This document shows positions 44,059-54,025 of a DNA stretch of 64,000 nt, in pieces (the first letter of the stretch is position 1; each line of letters starts with the position of its first letter). The DNA lies in assembly GCF_014905415.1 (NCBI RefSeq), contig NZ_BNEO01000007.1, positions 1 to 64,000 of the forward strand, in the 5' to 3' direction. This stretch comes from Virgibacillus salexigens. GTDB taxonomy: Bacteria > Bacillota > Bacilli > Bacillales > Amphibacillaceae. The position numbers were made by a program, and so were the translations under genes. A model generated the notes under the pieces. The model saw only the letters and a list, made by a program, of their open reading frames with translations, was not told the DNA's origin and ran no database searches.

Positions 44059-44312
44059 GCATCTAAGCTGTTTTTAGCACACAAGGGATGCATTTCTATT
44101 TGCTAAAAGTTATAATTAGTTGTGAGTAACATACGCTTAAGACGTGTATTACTTTATAATATAAGTGACACAGGATAAAAAGTAGTAAACCTTTTTCCTA
44201 TAAATAGTTGTTCTAATAGAGGTTAAAGTAGTGTGTCTAACGCTTGCTTCACCCTCTTGGGACATCATCTAAAAGGTAGCCATATAAACTATAGCCTAAG
44301 TGAAGGTGATCG
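44059..44312 (+). other. adk to KOW-gene gap where map is expected
   Basis: No coding sequence is seen. A TATAAT at 44155-44160 could be a -10 box, though no good -35 stands at the right distance. The usual methionine aminopeptidase gene of this position is absent and I see no remnant of it. Confidence 0.5.
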
Positions 44313-44651
44313 TTGTTGAACGAAGATGATTCGATTCCGCTAATAGGTCAAGTTGTTCGTATTATGCAAGGACGAGAAGCGGGTCAATACGCAGTGGTAA
44401 TTAAATTTATCGATGACAAGTATGTCCTTCTTGCAGATGGGGAAAAACGTAAATATGATCGACCAAAGAAAAAGAATATGCATCATATTGAATTAATGGA
44501 TTACGTTTCTCCGGAAGTCCAAAACAGCCTTCTAGAAACTGGTCGTGTCACAAATGGTAAATTGCGATTTGCCATAGCAAAATTTGTCAATGAAGTTGTG
44601 ACTGATTTGAAGAAGGGAGATCAACACGATGGCGAAAGACGATGTAATTGA
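44313..44651 (+). CDS. KOW-domain RNA-binding protein (L14e-like, YbzG type)
   Basis: About 111 residues. The KOW motif [23 protein letters not shown] lies near the N-terminus (about 12-34), followed by [24 protein letters not shown], as in the KOW-domain proteins encoded just before infA in Bacillales. Function is unknown; RNA or ribosome binding is inferred. The start is TTG 44313 or TTG 44316 behind AAGGTGAT. The C-terminal 23 nt overlap infA in another frame, a coupled arrangement. Confidence 0.8.
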   Translation: MLNEDDSIPLIGQVVRIMQGREAGQYAVVIKFIDDKYVLLADGEKRKYDRPKKKNMHHIELMDYVSPEVQNSLLETGRVTNGKLRFAIAKFVNEVVTDLKKGDQHDGERRCN

Positions 44652-44847
44652 AGTGGAAGGAACCGTAACAGAAACGTTGCCGAATGCGATGTTCAATGTT
44701 GAGCTAGAAAATGGCCATACCGTATTGGCCCATGTGTCTGGTAAGATTCGCATGCATTTCATTCGCATTCTTCCTGGCGATAAAGTAACGGTTGAACTTT
44801 CTCCGTATGATTTAACAAGAGGACGAATTACGTACCGTTATAAATAA
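44629..44847 (+). CDS. infA: Translation initiation factor IF-1
   Basis: Small OB-fold factor at the 30S A site, 72 residues as in B. subtilis. [21 protein letters not shown] and [18 protein letters not shown] are conserved. GAAGGGAG precedes ATG 44629 and lies inside the upstream KOW gene, so the two overlap by 23 nt. Confidence 0.96.
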   Translation: MAKDDVIEVEGTVTETLPNAMFNVELENGHTVLAHVSGKIRMHFIRILPGDKVTVELSPYDLTRGRITYRYK

Positions 44848-44991
<144 letters not shown>

Positions 44992-45014
44992 TAAACAGGA
45001 GGTGTTTAAACGAT

Positions 45015-45380
45015 ATGGCACGTATTGCAGGTATTGATGTTCCACGTGATAAACGTGTGGTAATTTCACTAACATACATTTATGGAGTTGGTAAAACTAC
45101 TGCACAGCAAATCCTTAAAGAAGCAGGCGTTTCTGAGGATACACGCGTACGCGACCTTACTGAGGATGAATTAGGTAAAATCCGTAAAGCAACGGATGAA
45201 TATACAATTGAAGGTGACCTTCGTCGTGAAGTATCCCTTAATATTAAACGACTAATCGAAATTGGCTCTTATCGTGGGGTTCGTCATCGCCGTGGTCTTC
45301 CTCTTCGTGGACAAAAAACGAAAAACAACTCACGTACACGTAAAGGACCACGTCGTACGATCGCTAACAAGAAGAAATAA
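45015..45380 (+). CDS. rpsM: 30S ribosomal protein S13
   Basis: uS13, 121 residues, in the 30S head, forming bridges with L5. [23 protein letters not shown] and [22 protein letters not shown] are conserved. AGGAGGTG precedes ATG 45015. Confidence 0.97.
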   Translation: MARIAGIDVPRDKRVVISLTYIYGVGKTTAQQILKEAGVSEDTRVRDLTEDELGKIRKATDEYTIEGDLRREVSLNIKRLIEIGSYRGVRHRRGLPLRGQKTKNNSRTRKGPRRTIANKKK

Positions 45381-45404
45381 CGAAAAAGGAGGTATATATA
45401 ACCT

Positions 45405-45794
45405 ATGGCACGTAAAACAAACACACGTAAACGTCGTGTGAAAAAGAATATTGAGTCAGGTATAGCACATATCCGTTCTACATTCAATAACACGATTGTT
45501 ACGATTACGGATAAACAAGGTAACTCTATTGGATGGAGTTCAGCTGGTGCACTTGGCTTCAAAGGCTCTCGTAAATCTACGCCTTTTGCTGCACAAATGG
45601 CAGCTGAAACTGCTGCTAAGTCTGCAATTGACAATGGTATGAAAACACTTGAAGTAACGGTTAAAGGACCTGGAGCTGGTCGTGAAGCGGCTATTCGTTC
45701 ACTTCAAGCAGCAGGATTGGAAGTTACAGCAATTGTTGACGTAACTCCAGTTCCTCATAATGGTTGTCGCCCACCAAAACGTCGTCGTGTATAA
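45405..45794 (+). CDS. rpsK: 30S ribosomal protein S11
   Basis: uS11, 129 residues, on the platform near the mRNA exit. [20 protein letters not shown] and [17 protein letters not shown] are conserved. AAAAAGGAGG precedes ATG 45405. A promoter-containing gap of 209 nt separates it from rpoA. Confidence 0.97.
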   Translation: MARKTNTRKRRVKKNIESGIAHIRSTFNNTIVTITDKQGNSIGWSSAGALGFKGSRKSTPFAAQMAAETAAKSAIDNGMKTLEVTVKGPGAGREAAIRSLQAAGLEVTAIVDVTPVPHNGCRPPKRRRV

Positions 45795-45810
45795 TTATAC
45801 CGTATATAAT

Positions 45811-45839
45811 TTGTCACCCTGTCTATAATGGGTTATGAT
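45811..45839 (+). promoter_or_regulatory. Internal promoter before rpoA
   Basis: TTGTCA (45811-45816), a 17-nt spacer and TATGAT (45834-45839) lie in the rpsK-rpoA gap. A hairpin GGTTAGAC/GTCTAACC follows at about 45952-45971, near the rpoA ribosome site. Together they may give rpoA-rplQ separate control. Confidence 0.55.
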
Positions 45840-46003
45840 AGCTAAAAATGCAAAGGAGTGTATCCTTAGCGAACAGCATCCGAGAGACAAGAACGTACGA
45901 AAGAACTGCAGGTAGTGCAGAAACGCCAACTGCCTATTTGAGGAATTTCGGTTAGACAGTGGTCTAACCGGGGTTTCGACGTTTTAAAGGAGGGTTTTAT
46001 TGA

Positions 46004-46948
46004 ATGATCGAAATTGAAAAACCAAAAATTGAAACGGTAGAAATCAGCGATGATGCTACATTTGGAAAATTCGTAGTCGAACCGCTCGAACGTGGATATG
46101 GTACCACTCTAGGAAACTCCTTGCGTCGTATCCTACTATCCTCACTTCCAGGTGCTGCTGTTACATCAGTTCAAATTGATGGAGCGCTACATGAATTTTC
46201 AACAATCGAAGGTGTTGTTGAAGATGTGACAACGATTATTTTGAACCTGAAGAAGCTAGCTCTAAAAATTTACTCTGACGAAGAGAAAACATTAGAGATT
46301 GATGTGCAGGGAGAAGGAAAAGTTACGGCTGCAGACTTAACCTATGATAGTGATGTAGAAGTCTTAAATCCTGATTTGCCTATTGCTACATTAAACAGCA
46401 AAGGTAACTTGCATATGAAGATTACAGCAGAACGTGGACGTGGCTATCGTCCAGCTGATGCTAATAAAAGAGATGACCAACCAATTGGAATGATTCCAAT
46501 TGATTCTATTTTTACTCCAGTGTCACGTGTTACCTATCAAGTAGAGAATACACGAGTAGGGCAAGTAGCTAATTTTGATAAATTAACAATGGATGTATGG
46601 ACAGACGGAAGCATTCGTCCTGAAGAAGCCGTTTCTTTAGGCGCGAAAGTCTTTACGGAGCATCTTAATATTTTTGTAGGTTTAACAGATGAAGCACAAA
46701 ACGCAGAGATTATGGTCGAGAAAGAAGAAGATCAAAAAGAAAAAGTGATGGAAATGACCATCGAAGAACTTGATTTATCTGTTAGATCTTATAACTGCTT
46801 AAAGCGTGCTGGTATTAATACAGTTCAAGAGCTTGCAAATAAATCTGAAGAAGATATGATGAAAGTTCGTAATCTTGGTCGTAAATCACTAGAAGAGGTA
46901 AAAGTTAAGTTAAATGATTTAGGTCTAGGCTTACGAGATGATGACTGA
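46004..46948 (+). CDS. rpoA: RNA polymerase alpha subunit
   Basis: 314 residues, as in B. subtilis. The N-terminal assembly domain ([22 protein letters not shown]) and the C-terminal DNA/UP-element-binding domain ([23 protein letters not shown] and [11 protein letters not shown]) are joined by a charged linker ([12 protein letters not shown]). AAAGGAGGG precedes ATG 46004. Confidence 0.97.
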   Translation: MIEIEKPKIETVEISDDATFGKFVVEPLERGYGTTLGNSLRRILLSSLPGAAVTSVQIDGALHEFSTIEGVVEDVTTIILNLKKLALKIYSDEEKTLEIDVQGEGKVTAADLTYDSDVEVLNPDLPIATLNSKGNLHMKITAERGRGYRPADANKRDDQPIGMIPIDSIFTPVSRVTYQVENTRVGQVANFDKLTMDVWTDGSIRPEEAVSLGAKVFTEHLNIFVGLTDEAQNAEIMVEKEEDQKEKVMEMTIEELDLSVRSYNCLKRAGINTVQELANKSEEDMMKVRNLGRKSLEEVKVKLNDLGLGLRDDD

Positions 46949-47058
46949 TCATATAGACACCTAGATTAGGGCAATATGCTGAAATCACTATTATTCAAGC
47001 AGGTTGTTCGTTTAACTTTAGATTTAATCATAGTCATCAAGAAAGGGAGGGATAGTCC

Positions 47059-47412
47059 ATGGCTAGAAAATTAGGTCGTACAACCGATCATCGTATGGCT
47101 TTGCTTCGTAACCTTGCTTCTGATTTAATTATTCATGAGCGGATCGAAACAACAGAAGCAAAAGCAAAGGAGCTAAAATCCGTCGTTGAAAAAATGATTA
47201 CCTTGGGAAAACGTGGAGATCTTCATGCACGTCGCCAAGCTTCATCATTTTTATATAACCAGGAAGCTAACGAAAACGAAAGTGTAATTCAAAAGCTTTT
47301 CGATGATGTGGCTCCACGTTACGAAGACCGTCAAGGTGGATACACTCGTGTTCTTAAATTGGGTGCTCGTCAAGGTGATGGAGCAAACATGGCAATTATT
47401 GAACTAGTTTAA
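47059..47412 (+). CDS. rplQ: 50S ribosomal protein L17
   Basis: bL17, 117 residues, the last ribosomal gene of the cluster. [21 protein letters not shown] and the C-terminal [24 protein letters not shown] are conserved. AAAGGGAGGG precedes ATG 47059. A terminator-like hairpin follows. Confidence 0.97.
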   Translation: MARKLGRTTDHRMALLRNLASDLIIHERIETTEAKAKELKSVVEKMITLGKRGDLHARRQASSFLYNQEANENESVIQKLFDDVAPRYEDRQGGYTRVLKLGARQGDGANMAIIELV

Positions 47413-47427
47413 TGTAACCACAACGAC

Positions 47428-47477
47428 AAGGGCAGGACTGAATCTCTTCTACGAGGTGCATCCAAGCCCTTTTTTTG
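47428..47477 (+). terminator. Terminator of the S10-spc-alpha cluster
   Basis: AAGGGC (47428-47433) pairs with GCCCTT (47466-47471), with an inner GGA/TCC pairing, and seven T residues follow. The loop is long but the T-tract is strong. Confidence 0.72.
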
Positions 47478-47505
47478 TAGTGGGAAGCGACTGTTTAGAG
47501 ACGTT

Positions 47506-47547
47506 GCCATAAGTAAAAGGAATAACTCCGCTTCTTTTACTTATGGC
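47506..47547 (+). repeat. 14-bp inverted repeat before ecfA1
   Basis: GCCATAAGTAAAAG (47506-47519) is perfectly repeated in inverse at 47534-47547 around a 14-nt loop. No T-tract follows it. It lies 45 nt before ecfA1 and may be a leader hairpin or a small dispersed repeat. Confidence 0.55.
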
Positions 47548-47592
47548 CTCGGTTACATAAGATCCCAAGGTAGAGACGAGGAGGAGAAACAG

Positions 47593-48432
47593 ATGAGAAG
47601 CAAATTAATCGAGTTTAGAAATGTGTCATTTCGATATGGAGAAGAACAGCCTTGGGTACTAAAAGATTGCTCATTTGAAATCTATGAAAATGAGTGGGTA
47701 GCAATTATTGGACATAATGGTTCGGGTAAATCCACGATTGCTAAGTTAATGAACGGTTTATTATTTCCTCAAAGAGGAGAAATATTCATAGATCAGAAGC
47801 CAGTTACACCAGATACGATCTGGGAAGTGCGTAAAGATGTAGGTATGGTATTTCAAAATCCAGATAATCAATTTGTCGGTACCACCGTACAAGATGATGT
47901 TGCGTTCGGTATGGAAAATAGAGGTTTTACAAGGACAGAGATGTTAACTCGCCTGGAGGAAGTATTGGCTGCTGTTGGCATGCCAGCATATCGACAAACA
48001 GAGCCTCATCGTTTATCGGGAGGCCAAAAACAGCGTGTGGCAATTGCGAGTGTCCTAGCAGTATCTCCCCAAGTAATTATCTTAGATGAAGCCACAGCTA
48101 TGCTTGATCCAAAAGGTAGACAGCGTATTATGCAAACAATCAAAGATGTGCAGCATAGCAAAGATATTACGTTATTGACGATTACCCATGATTTACACGA
48201 AATCGTCCAAGCTGATCGTGTTATTGTGATGAATGATGGACAACTATGGGACGAAGGATTACCAAGAGAGGTATTTTCTAAAAAAGATGGGCTTAAAGAA
48301 ATAGGATTGGATACGCCATTTATTTCCAGTTTAGCAGAAGAATTAAAGCTGGCTGGTATTTCTCTTACACAAGAACCATTAAATCACGAAGAACTTTTGG
48401 AGGACTTATGGACATTACATTCAAGAACGTAA
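47593..48432 (+). CDS. ecfA1: ECF transporter ATPase EcfA1
   Basis: One of two ABC ATPases energising energy-coupling-factor vitamin/metal importers. 279 residues. Walker [10 protein letters not shown] (about 40-48), Q-loop [11 protein letters not shown], signature LSGGQKQR and Walker [23 protein letters not shown] precedes ATG 47593. It overlaps ecfA2 by 25 nt; S-components are encoded elsewhere. Confidence 0.95.
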   Translation: MRSKLIEFRNVSFRYGEEQPWVLKDCSFEIYENEWVAIIGHNGSGKSTIAKLMNGLLFPQRGEIFIDQKPVTPDTIWEVRKDVGMVFQNPDNQFVGTTVQDDVAFGMENRGFTRTEMLTRLEEVLAAVGMPAYRQTEPHRLSGGQKQRVAIASVLAVSPQVIILDEATAMLDPKGRQRIMQTIKDVQHSKDITLLTITHDLHEIVQADRVIVMNDGQLWDEGLPREVFSKKDGLKEIGLDTPFISSLAEELKLAGISLTQEPLNHEELLEDLWTLHSRT

Positions 48433-49280
48433 GCTTTGTATATCAGCAACATTCACCATTCGCTCATCGTGCATTAGATAAGTTAGATTTGCATATTCCT
48501 TCTGGTTCATTTGTAGCTGTTGTCGGACACACAGGTTCTGGTAAATCTACGCTTATTCAACATTTAAATGGGTTAGTTCGTCCAACAGAAGGGGATGTGT
48601 GGATTGGAGATTTTCACCTGAATGCAGAACATAAACCAAAGAATATGAAGGAATTAAGAAGTAAAGTTGGTGTTGTATTTCAATATCCGGAGCACCAACT
48701 TTTTGAGGAAACGGTAGAAAAGGATATCCGATTCGGTCCCAAAAATTTTGGTGTTGGGGATAGAGAAATACAAAGGCGCGTGAAAGAAGTACTTCCATCT
48801 GTTGGTCTAACAGAGGATTTCTTGGACCGTTCTCCGTTTGACTTAAGCGGAGGGCAAATGCGCCGAGTTGCCATTGCAGGTGTGTTAGCTACCAAACCAG
48901 ATGTCCTCGTATTAGATGAACCGACTGCTGGATTAGACCCACGTGGTCAAAAGGAAATGATGGAGATGTTTTATGCTGCACATCAAGAGCAAAAGCTAAC
49001 CACGATTCTTGTTACTCATAGCATGGAAGATGCGGCAACCTATGCTGACCATGTGATTATTCTTAATAAAGGTACTAAATATATGGAAGGAAAGCCTGAA
49101 GCAGTTTTTGTTCAAAAAGAAGCATTGCAGCAAGTGCAATTAGATGTTCCTGAGGTTGTTCGGTTTCTTGATCTATTTGAGAAGAAGTTTGGAATGTCTA
49201 TTCCATATAGACGGCAATCCGTGAAAGACATAGCTAAAGCTATTGAGAAGGTAATGACGGGAGGCAGCGGCCATGAATAA
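48408..49280 (+). CDS. ecfA2: ECF transporter ATPase EcfA2
   Basis: Second ATPase of the ECF module, 290 residues. Walker [10 protein letters not shown] (40-48), Q-loop [11 protein letters not shown], signature LSGGQMRR and Walker [14 protein letters not shown]. The start is inside ecfA1, behind TTGGAGG, so the pair is coupled. It overlaps ecfT by 8 nt. Confidence 0.95.
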   Translation: MDITFKNVSFVYQQHSPFAHRALDKLDLHIPSGSFVAVVGHTGSGKSTLIQHLNGLVRPTEGDVWIGDFHLNAEHKPKNMKELRSKVGVVFQYPEHQLFEETVEKDIRFGPKNFGVGDREIQRRVKEVLPSVGLTEDFLDRSPFDLSGGQMRRVAIAGVLATKPDVLVLDEPTAGLDPRGQKEMMEMFYAAHQEQKLTTILVTHSMEDAATYADHVIILNKGTKYMEGKPEAVFVQKEALQQVQLDVPEVVRFLDLFEKKFGMSIPYRRQSVKDIAKAIEKVMTGGSGHE

Positions 49281-50070
49281 TGCGCTCGTAATTGGTCAGT
49301 ATGTTCCTGGAAATTCTCTCATTCATCGGCTAGACCCGCGTACAAAAATAACGATAATCTTTTTCTTTGTGTTTATTGTGTTCTTTGCGAATAACTTTTG
49401 GAGTTATGCTATATTAACCGTTTTTGCCTTGGCCAGTTTGTTCACATCGCGGGTACCTATTCGATTTATTCTAAAAGGGTTAATGCCAGTATGGTTCTTA
49501 ATTATTTTTACTTTTATTCTCCATATGATTGTAACAAAAGAGGGAACGCCAGTCTTTAACATCTTTACATTCACTGTTTATTCCGGTGGTATTCTTCAGG
49601 GGTTTGCAATCTCGATGCGTTTTTTCTTGTTAATTCTAGTAACTTCATTATTAACGTTAACGACTACCCCTATCGAGATAACAGATGCAATCGAAGAATT
49701 GCTCCATCCATTAAAAAAGGTAAGGTTCCCTGTCCATGAACTAGCCTTAATGATGTCAATCTCCCTACGGTTTATCCCGACCTTATTACAAGAAACAGAG
49801 AAAATTTCAAAGGCACAAGCATCTAGAGGGGTTGATTTTCGAACTGGACCAATCAAAGAAAGGGTACAAGCAGTGGTACCATTATTAGTGCCTCTTTTCG
49901 TTAGCGCGTTTAAACGTGCCGAAGAACTAGCAATGGCGATGGAGGCAAGAGGTTATCAAGGTGGACAAGGTAGAACAAAGCTGCGTGAATTAAAAATCGG
50001 CAAGCGCGATATTTTTGTCTATTGCTTATTTATTGGTGTGGTTATCGGTCTATTGTTTATACGAAATTAA
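49273..50070 (+). CDS. ecfT: ECF transporter transmembrane protein EcfT
   Basis: Membrane scaffold that joins both ATPases to exchangeable substrate-binding S-components. 265 residues with about five to six helices. The two coupling motifs are [10 protein letters not shown] and EARGYQGG (Ala-Arg-Gly type), which contact EcfA1/A2. GACGGGAGGC precedes ATG 49273, inside ecfA2. Confidence 0.94.
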   Translation: MNNALVIGQYVPGNSLIHRLDPRTKITIIFFFVFIVFFANNFWSYAILTVFALASLFTSRVPIRFILKGLMPVWFLIIFTFILHMIVTKEGTPVFNIFTFTVYSGGILQGFAISMRFFLLILVTSLLTLTTTPIEITDAIEELLHPLKKVRFPVHELALMMSISLRFIPTLLQETEKISKAQASRGVDFRTGPIKERVQAVVPLLVPLFVSAFKRAEELAMAMEARGYQGGQGRTKLRELKIGKRDIFVYCLFIGVVIGLLFIRN

Positions 50071-50090
50071 GAGAGAAAGGCTAGAGCAAT

Positions 50091-50843
50091 ATGGTTAGAG
50101 TGAAATGCATTATTAAGTACGATGGATCACAATTTTCGGGGTTCCAGATACAGCCTAAAAAGCGAACCGTACAGGGGCTACTTGAGCAGGCATTAACAAA
50201 AATGCATAAAGGAAAGCCTGTACGAATCCAAGCTTCAGGACGAACCGATTCAGGGGTGCACGCAAAAGGACAAACCATTCATTTTGATTCTCCCTATGAT
50301 ATTCCTTTATACAACTGGAAGCAGGCGTTAAATACGTTACTGCCAAACGATTTATATGTAAAGCAGGTGGCTTTTGCTTCAGATACATTTCATGCTCGTT
50401 ACGATGTAGTTGAAAAAGAATATCGTTACTATGTATGGAACGAGAAGGAACCTGACGTATTTAAGCGTAACTATGCGTATTTCTTTCCCTATTCCTTGAA
50501 TATAGAAGCGATCCAGGAGGCATGCGGCTATCTTGAAGGAATGCATGATTTTACCACTTTCTCTTCTGCAAAGGCATCAGCAAAAGGAACAAAACAACGG
50601 ACGTTATACGCTGTATCTTGTGGAAAACAGGGCTCTGAGATCGAATTTATATTTCGAGGAAGTGGTTTTTTATATAATATGGTACGAATCATTGTTGGTG
50701 TCTTATTAGATATAGGCCAGGGAAGGCGTCAGCCGTCCGACATTCATGATTTACTAGCTAAGAAGGATAGAAGGCTTGTTGGGGAGACAGTGCCCCCAGA
50801 AGGGCTCTATTTGTGGAATGTCAGGTATGGGGAAGTTGACTAA
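50091..50843 (+). CDS. truA: tRNA pseudouridine(38-40) synthase TruA
   Basis: Isomerises uridines 38-40 of the anticodon arm. 250 residues. The catalytic Asp53 lies in GRTDSGVHA (50-58); KEYRYYVWN and GSGFLYNMVRIIVGVL are family motifs. AGAAAGGCTAGAG is a moderate ribosome site for ATG 50091, 20 nt after ecfT. It is last in the unit before the rplM promoter. Confidence 0.96.
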   Translation: MVRVKCIIKYDGSQFSGFQIQPKKRTVQGLLEQALTKMHKGKPVRIQASGRTDSGVHAKGQTIHFDSPYDIPLYNWKQALNTLLPNDLYVKQVAFASDTFHARYDVVEKEYRYYVWNEKEPDVFKRNYAYFFPYSLNIEAIQEACGYLEGMHDFTTFSSAKASAKGTKQRTLYAVSCGKQGSEIEFIFRGSGFLYNMVRIIVGVLLDIGQGRRQPSDIHDLLAKKDRRLVGETVPPEGLYLWNVRYGEVD

Positions 50844-50883
50844 GGGGATTTACAAAGAAATTGCAACTCATATGCATCAGAGC

Positions 50884-50913
50884 TTGACAAAAATCTAGTT
50901 ATTGGTGTATTAT
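50884..50913 (+). promoter_or_regulatory. rplM-rpsI promoter
   Basis: TTGACA (50884-50889), an 18-nt spacer and TATTAT (50908-50913). It gives a leader of about 100 nt before rplM. Confidence 0.75.
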
Positions 50914-50919
50914 GATCTA

Positions 50920-51012
50920 TGGCATTTTATTTCTAAACCATGATTAGCCCCGGAAACTAATTATGTTGAAATAGACGAATGAATATGGAAAAATGATTTT
51001 TTAAATATGGAG
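50920..51012 (+). ncRNA. Probable L13 leader RNA
   Basis: The leader before rplM carries CCATGATTAGCCCCGGAAAC and CTAATTATGTTGAAATAGACG. Position and sequence fit the L13 leader that is known in Firmicutes to mediate autoregulation by L13. I judged it by eye, without a covariance model. Confidence 0.55.
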
Positions 51013-51022
51013 GGAAACACTC

Positions 51023-51460
51023 ATGCGCACAACTTTCATGGCAAATGAAAATAACATTGAACGCAAATGGCTAGTTGTTGATGCAGAAGGTCAGCGTTTA
51101 GGTCGCTTAGCGAGTGAAGTTGCTGCGATCCTTCGTGGAAAGCACAAGCCAACTTATACACCACATGCAGACACAGGTGACCATGTGATCATCATTAATG
51201 CAGATAAAATCGAATTAAGTGGTAAAAAAATTACGGACAAAAAATACTACCGTCATACAAGCTATGCTGGTGGATTAAAAGAACGTACAGCATATGAAAT
51301 GCGTACGAAATATCCAGAGCAAATGCTAGAGCTAGCTGTAAAAGGAATGCTTCCTAATGGCTCTCTAGGTCGTAAAATGGCTAAAAAACTTCATGTATTT
51401 AGAGGTTCTGAACACAATCATCAAGCACAAAAACCGGAAGTTTATGAGCTTCGCGGGTAA
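51023..51460 (+). CDS. rplM: 50S ribosomal protein L13
   Basis: uL13, 145 residues as in B. subtilis, an early assembly protein. [20 protein letters not shown] and [22 protein letters not shown] are conserved. GGAGGG precedes ATG 51023. It is co-transcribed with rpsI and probably autoregulated through the upstream leader. Confidence 0.97.
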   Translation: MRTTFMANENNIERKWLVVDAEGQRLGRLASEVAAILRGKHKPTYTPHADTGDHVIIINADKIELSGKKITDKKYYRHTSYAGGLKERTAYEMRTKYPEQMLELAVKGMLPNGSLGRKMAKKLHVFRGSEHNHQAQKPEVYELRG

Positions 51461-51479
51461 CTAAAAGGAGGTAATTAAT

Positions 51480-51872
51480 TTGGCACAAGTACAATACTAT
51501 GGTACAGGTCGTCGTAAAAAATCAACTGCACGCGTACGTTTAGTACCAGGCTCAGGTAATGTTACTATTAACGGACGTAATGCATCTGATTATTTCCCAT
51601 ACGAAACACAAATCTTAATTCTTAATCAACCACTTGCAGCTACAGAAACTCAAGGAACGTATGACGTAATGGTAAACGTTCATGGTGGAGGATTCACTGG
51701 TCAAGCTGGCGCTATCCGTCATGGAATTGCACGCGCACTACTTGAAGCAGATCCAGAGTACCGTTCTTCTCTTAAAACAGAAGGTTACCTAACTCGTGAT
51801 GCTCGTATGAAAGAACGTAAGAAATACGGTCTTAAAAAAGCACGTCGTGCACCTCAGTTCTCAAAACGTTAA
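51480..51872 (+). CDS. rpsI: 30S ribosomal protein S9
   Basis: uS9, 130 residues. Its C-terminal [12 protein letters not shown] tail reaches P-site tRNA and is complete. TTG 51480 follows AAAAGGAGG and gives [19 protein letters not shown]. This is the last core gene; everything beyond its terminator is accessory. The intact C-terminus means that any insertion here did not damage the gene. Confidence 0.97.
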   Translation: MAQVQYYGTGRRKKSTARVRLVPGSGNVTINGRNASDYFPYETQILILNQPLAATETQGTYDVMVNVHGGGFTGQAGAIRHGIARALLEADPEYRSSLKTEGYLTRDARMKERKKYGLKKARRAPQFSKR

Positions 51873-51886
51873 TAAATCAACACTTG

Positions 51887-51921
51887 AAAATCCCTCAACC
51901 ACGTGTGGTTGGGGGATTTTA
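51887..51921 (+). terminator. Terminator of rplM-rpsI
   Basis: AAAATCCCTCAACCAC (51887-51902) pairs with GTGGTTGGGGGATTTT (51905-51920), a 16-bp stem with one G-T pair and a tiny loop, ending in TTTT. A strong terminator. Confidence 0.9.
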
Positions 51922-52440
51922 CTGTATATGCGGTGTTCTAAAAACAGGGGAAAATTCACACGTAGCATACACATATCATACAAGTAGCAGACAAATAATT
52001 TAGAGAAAAAGAAGCTGTGATTTTGAAATAAAGTTTGATACAATTCATTGATAAGATGGATTGGGATAGTGCAACAAACGGGCCAGTTAATTGAATAATT
52101 AGTTCTGGATCCTTATGAAATTTGCGATACTTGTTATCTGGTTAATGAAGCGCAGGTTGACCAAAGAGAAGCTCATATTATAGAGGGTTAATAAAACCCC
52201 ATTTGAAAGTGGCCCCGATTTTGAGGCGCTTTTTAATTGTTGCCCAAAATTGAAACTGAAAAAGCAATAGTAAAATACAAAAATAGTTGTGCTAACCCAG
52301 TCTGAATTGTTTTACATATTAGTTTCACATGAAGTCCTTTGCATTCCTCATAGTTAACAGCTTTCTTAACCATCCCATACAACCTCTCCCGAAAATATTA
52401 ATGAGTAAACTTTTCTTTTGTTTAAGAGTAAATAATTTAT
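51922..52440. other. Decayed non-coding region after rpsI
   Basis: About 520 nt with no clear gene. On the plus strand a short broken frame (about 52070-52190) contains LVLDPYEICDTCYLVNEAQ, which looks protein-like but matches nothing I recognise. Around 52190-52260 the blocks CCATTTGAAAGTGGCCCC and CCCAAAATTGAAACTG loosely recall insertion-sequence ends; this is weak. A possible minus-strand small gene is listed separately. Confidence 0.45.
52233..52373 (-). CDS. Possible small membrane peptide, minus strand
   Basis: A 46-codon frame on the minus strand starts MVKKAVNYEECKGLH and ends with a hydrophobic stretch (about residues 29-43). GGGAGAGG lies 9 nt before its ATG, a proper ribosome site, which sets it apart from a random frame. 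I recognise no family. It would be divergent from the RND exporter genes. It may be a remnant. Confidence 0.3.
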   Translation of the reverse strand: MVKKAVNYEECKGLHVKLICKTIQTGLAQLFLYFTIAFSVSILGNN

Positions 52441-52511
52441 TTGACAAACAATAAATAAAACGATAATGTAAGTAAGTGATAACTTACATTGTGATCTGTG
52501 TTTTTACTTAC
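52441..52511 (+). promoter_or_regulatory. RND exporter promoter with TetR-type operator
   Basis: TTGACA (52441-52446) with TAATGT (52464-52469) 17 nt on, or GATAAT at 52462-52467. Overlapping the -10 is a perfect inverted repeat with 9-bp arms, AATGTAAGT (52465-52473) and ACTTACATT (52482-52490), spaced by 8 nt. A further half-site ACTTAC is at 52506-52511. A tetR gene lies at the end of this unit, so this is its likely operator. Confidence 0.65.
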
Positions 52512-52525
52512 AGGGGGGATGACAA

Positions 52526-54025
52526 ATGAGGATACTAAAATTTATTGCGAACGGAATCGTGAAGTATCCAATCAGAGTGTTGACAATTACGATAGTCGTT
52601 ATTTTATTGTTCGCCGTCGGAGCACAGCAGGTGGAATTGGCAACGGGCAACAACACACTTATTGAGGAGGATACCGAGGTTTATCAGAATAACCAAACAT
52701 TGGAACAAGAGTTTGGTGGTGAATCGATAATTGTGCTGTATGAAGCTGATAATAAGTCCAGCCTATTGACACCTGAAACATTGCACCAAATGGAAAATCT
52801 TGAAAGCCAGCTGAGCAGTCAAGATGGTATTTATACAATTGTCGGTCCTCATACGGCAGTCGAAAACATATCGAAAAAAAAGGCGGAAAAATATAAAGAA
52901 GGCCTGACAGAAATGGCTGATGGGATGAACGGCATGGGTGAAAAACTTCAAGAAATCAGTGTAAACATCAAAGAAAATGCCACCGGACAGTCATTGCCGG
53001 ATTTCGAATCAAAAATTTCCGAAATGGAAAAGCTCATCGGCAGGATGGTCGAAGGTCAGAAAAAACTTGAGCGGGGTTCAGGTGAATTGCTGGATGGCTA
53101 TTCCAACATGGGAAGCCAGCTAAAAGATGTTGCAATGAAACTGCAGCAATCCGCAATACAAATGGAGAACAATGCTGAGGGCCCTGCCGGACATAAACAG
53201 GCTGCAAAGTTCAAACATTTTGGTGTGAAGCTTAATGCGATGGGAGATAAAATGATTGATGCATCCGTGAAAAGCGCTGGGCTTCCGAATGTATCGGGAA
53301 ACACCATTAATGGTCTGCAAGGTCTGGACAAAGGTTTGAAGAATCAGCAGAGTCAGTTGCACGAAATAAGCGAGCGACAGGGTCAACAGCAAAAAGATCT
53401 GCAAGAACTTGCGGGCGGACTGGCAAAAATGGGAGAAAACCTTGTTTCCATGAGTGAAAATCTTAGGGAAATGATTGCTTTTTCTGACAGCATGTCCCCT
53501 GTCATCCCGAAAAAACTGAAGACACTTGAAAAAATGATTTATGAAGATGACGGATCACTTCGCAGCATATTTGATGACATGCTTATTGATGGACAATATA
53601 TGACTTTCATGGTCAAGTTTACGGGTGATGCTACAGACACCAATAAAAGTAAAGCAGTTGCTTTTGTAAAGGATTATATGGAAGAGAACCCGATTGAAGG
53701 AATAGACACAATGGTGTCGGGAAAGCCGGTTTTGGATGATTCCATCCGGACAGAGATGAAAAATAGTATGCAAAAAATGATGGGTCTTTCGATTTTATTC
53801 ATGATTATCGTGCTTGGACTTGTGTTTCGGGTGAAATGGCGCATTCTGCCACTTGTGATAATCTTGATTGCTGTAATTGGAACAGTGGGATTAATGGGAT
53901 GGATCAGTGTGCCGATCACAATGGTTTCAATGGCGGTTTTCCCGATTTTGATTGGCCTCGGCATTGACTATGCTATTCAATTTCAGGCCAGGTATACAGA
54001 AGAAATGAAAGGGGGGAAACACTAA
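52526..54025 (+). CDS. MMPL/RND-family exporter, N-terminal part
   Basis: 499 residues covering the first half of an HAE3/MMPL-type RND permease. TM1 is at about 16-34; a large extracellular domain follows, with a long coiled-coil-rich segment (about 125-330, many Met, Gln and Lys). Then come helices from about 415 (MMGLSILFMIIVLGLVF) to PILIGLGIDYAIQFQARYTEE, the conserved RND motif. The frame stops at TAA 54023, immediately before the ATG of the second half and in the same frame. AGGGGGG precedes ATG 52526. Substrate unknown; lipids or hydrophobic drugs are typical. Confidence 0.85.
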   Translation: MRILKFIANGIVKYPIRVLTITIVVILLFAVGAQQVELATGNNTLIEEDTEVYQNNQTLEQEFGGESIIVLYEADNKSSLLTPETLHQMENLESQLSSQDGIYTIVGPHTAVENISKKKAEKYKEGLTEMADGMNGMGEKLQEISVNIKENATGQSLPDFESKISEMEKLIGRMVEGQKKLERGSGELLDGYSNMGSQLKDVAMKLQQSAIQMENNAEGPAGHKQAAKFKHFGVKLNAMGDKMIDASVKSAGLPNVSGNTINGLQGLDKGLKNQQSQLHEISERQGQQQKDLQELAGGLAKMGENLVSMSENLREMIAFSDSMSPVIPKKLKTLEKMIYEDDGSLRSIFDDMLIDGQYMTFMVKFTGDATDTNKSKAVAFVKDYMEENPIEGIDTMVSGKPVLDDSIRTEMKNSMQKMMGLSILFMIIVLGLVFRVKWRILPLVIILIAVIGTVGLMGWISVPITMVSMAVFPILIGLGIDYAIQFQARYTEEMKGGKH

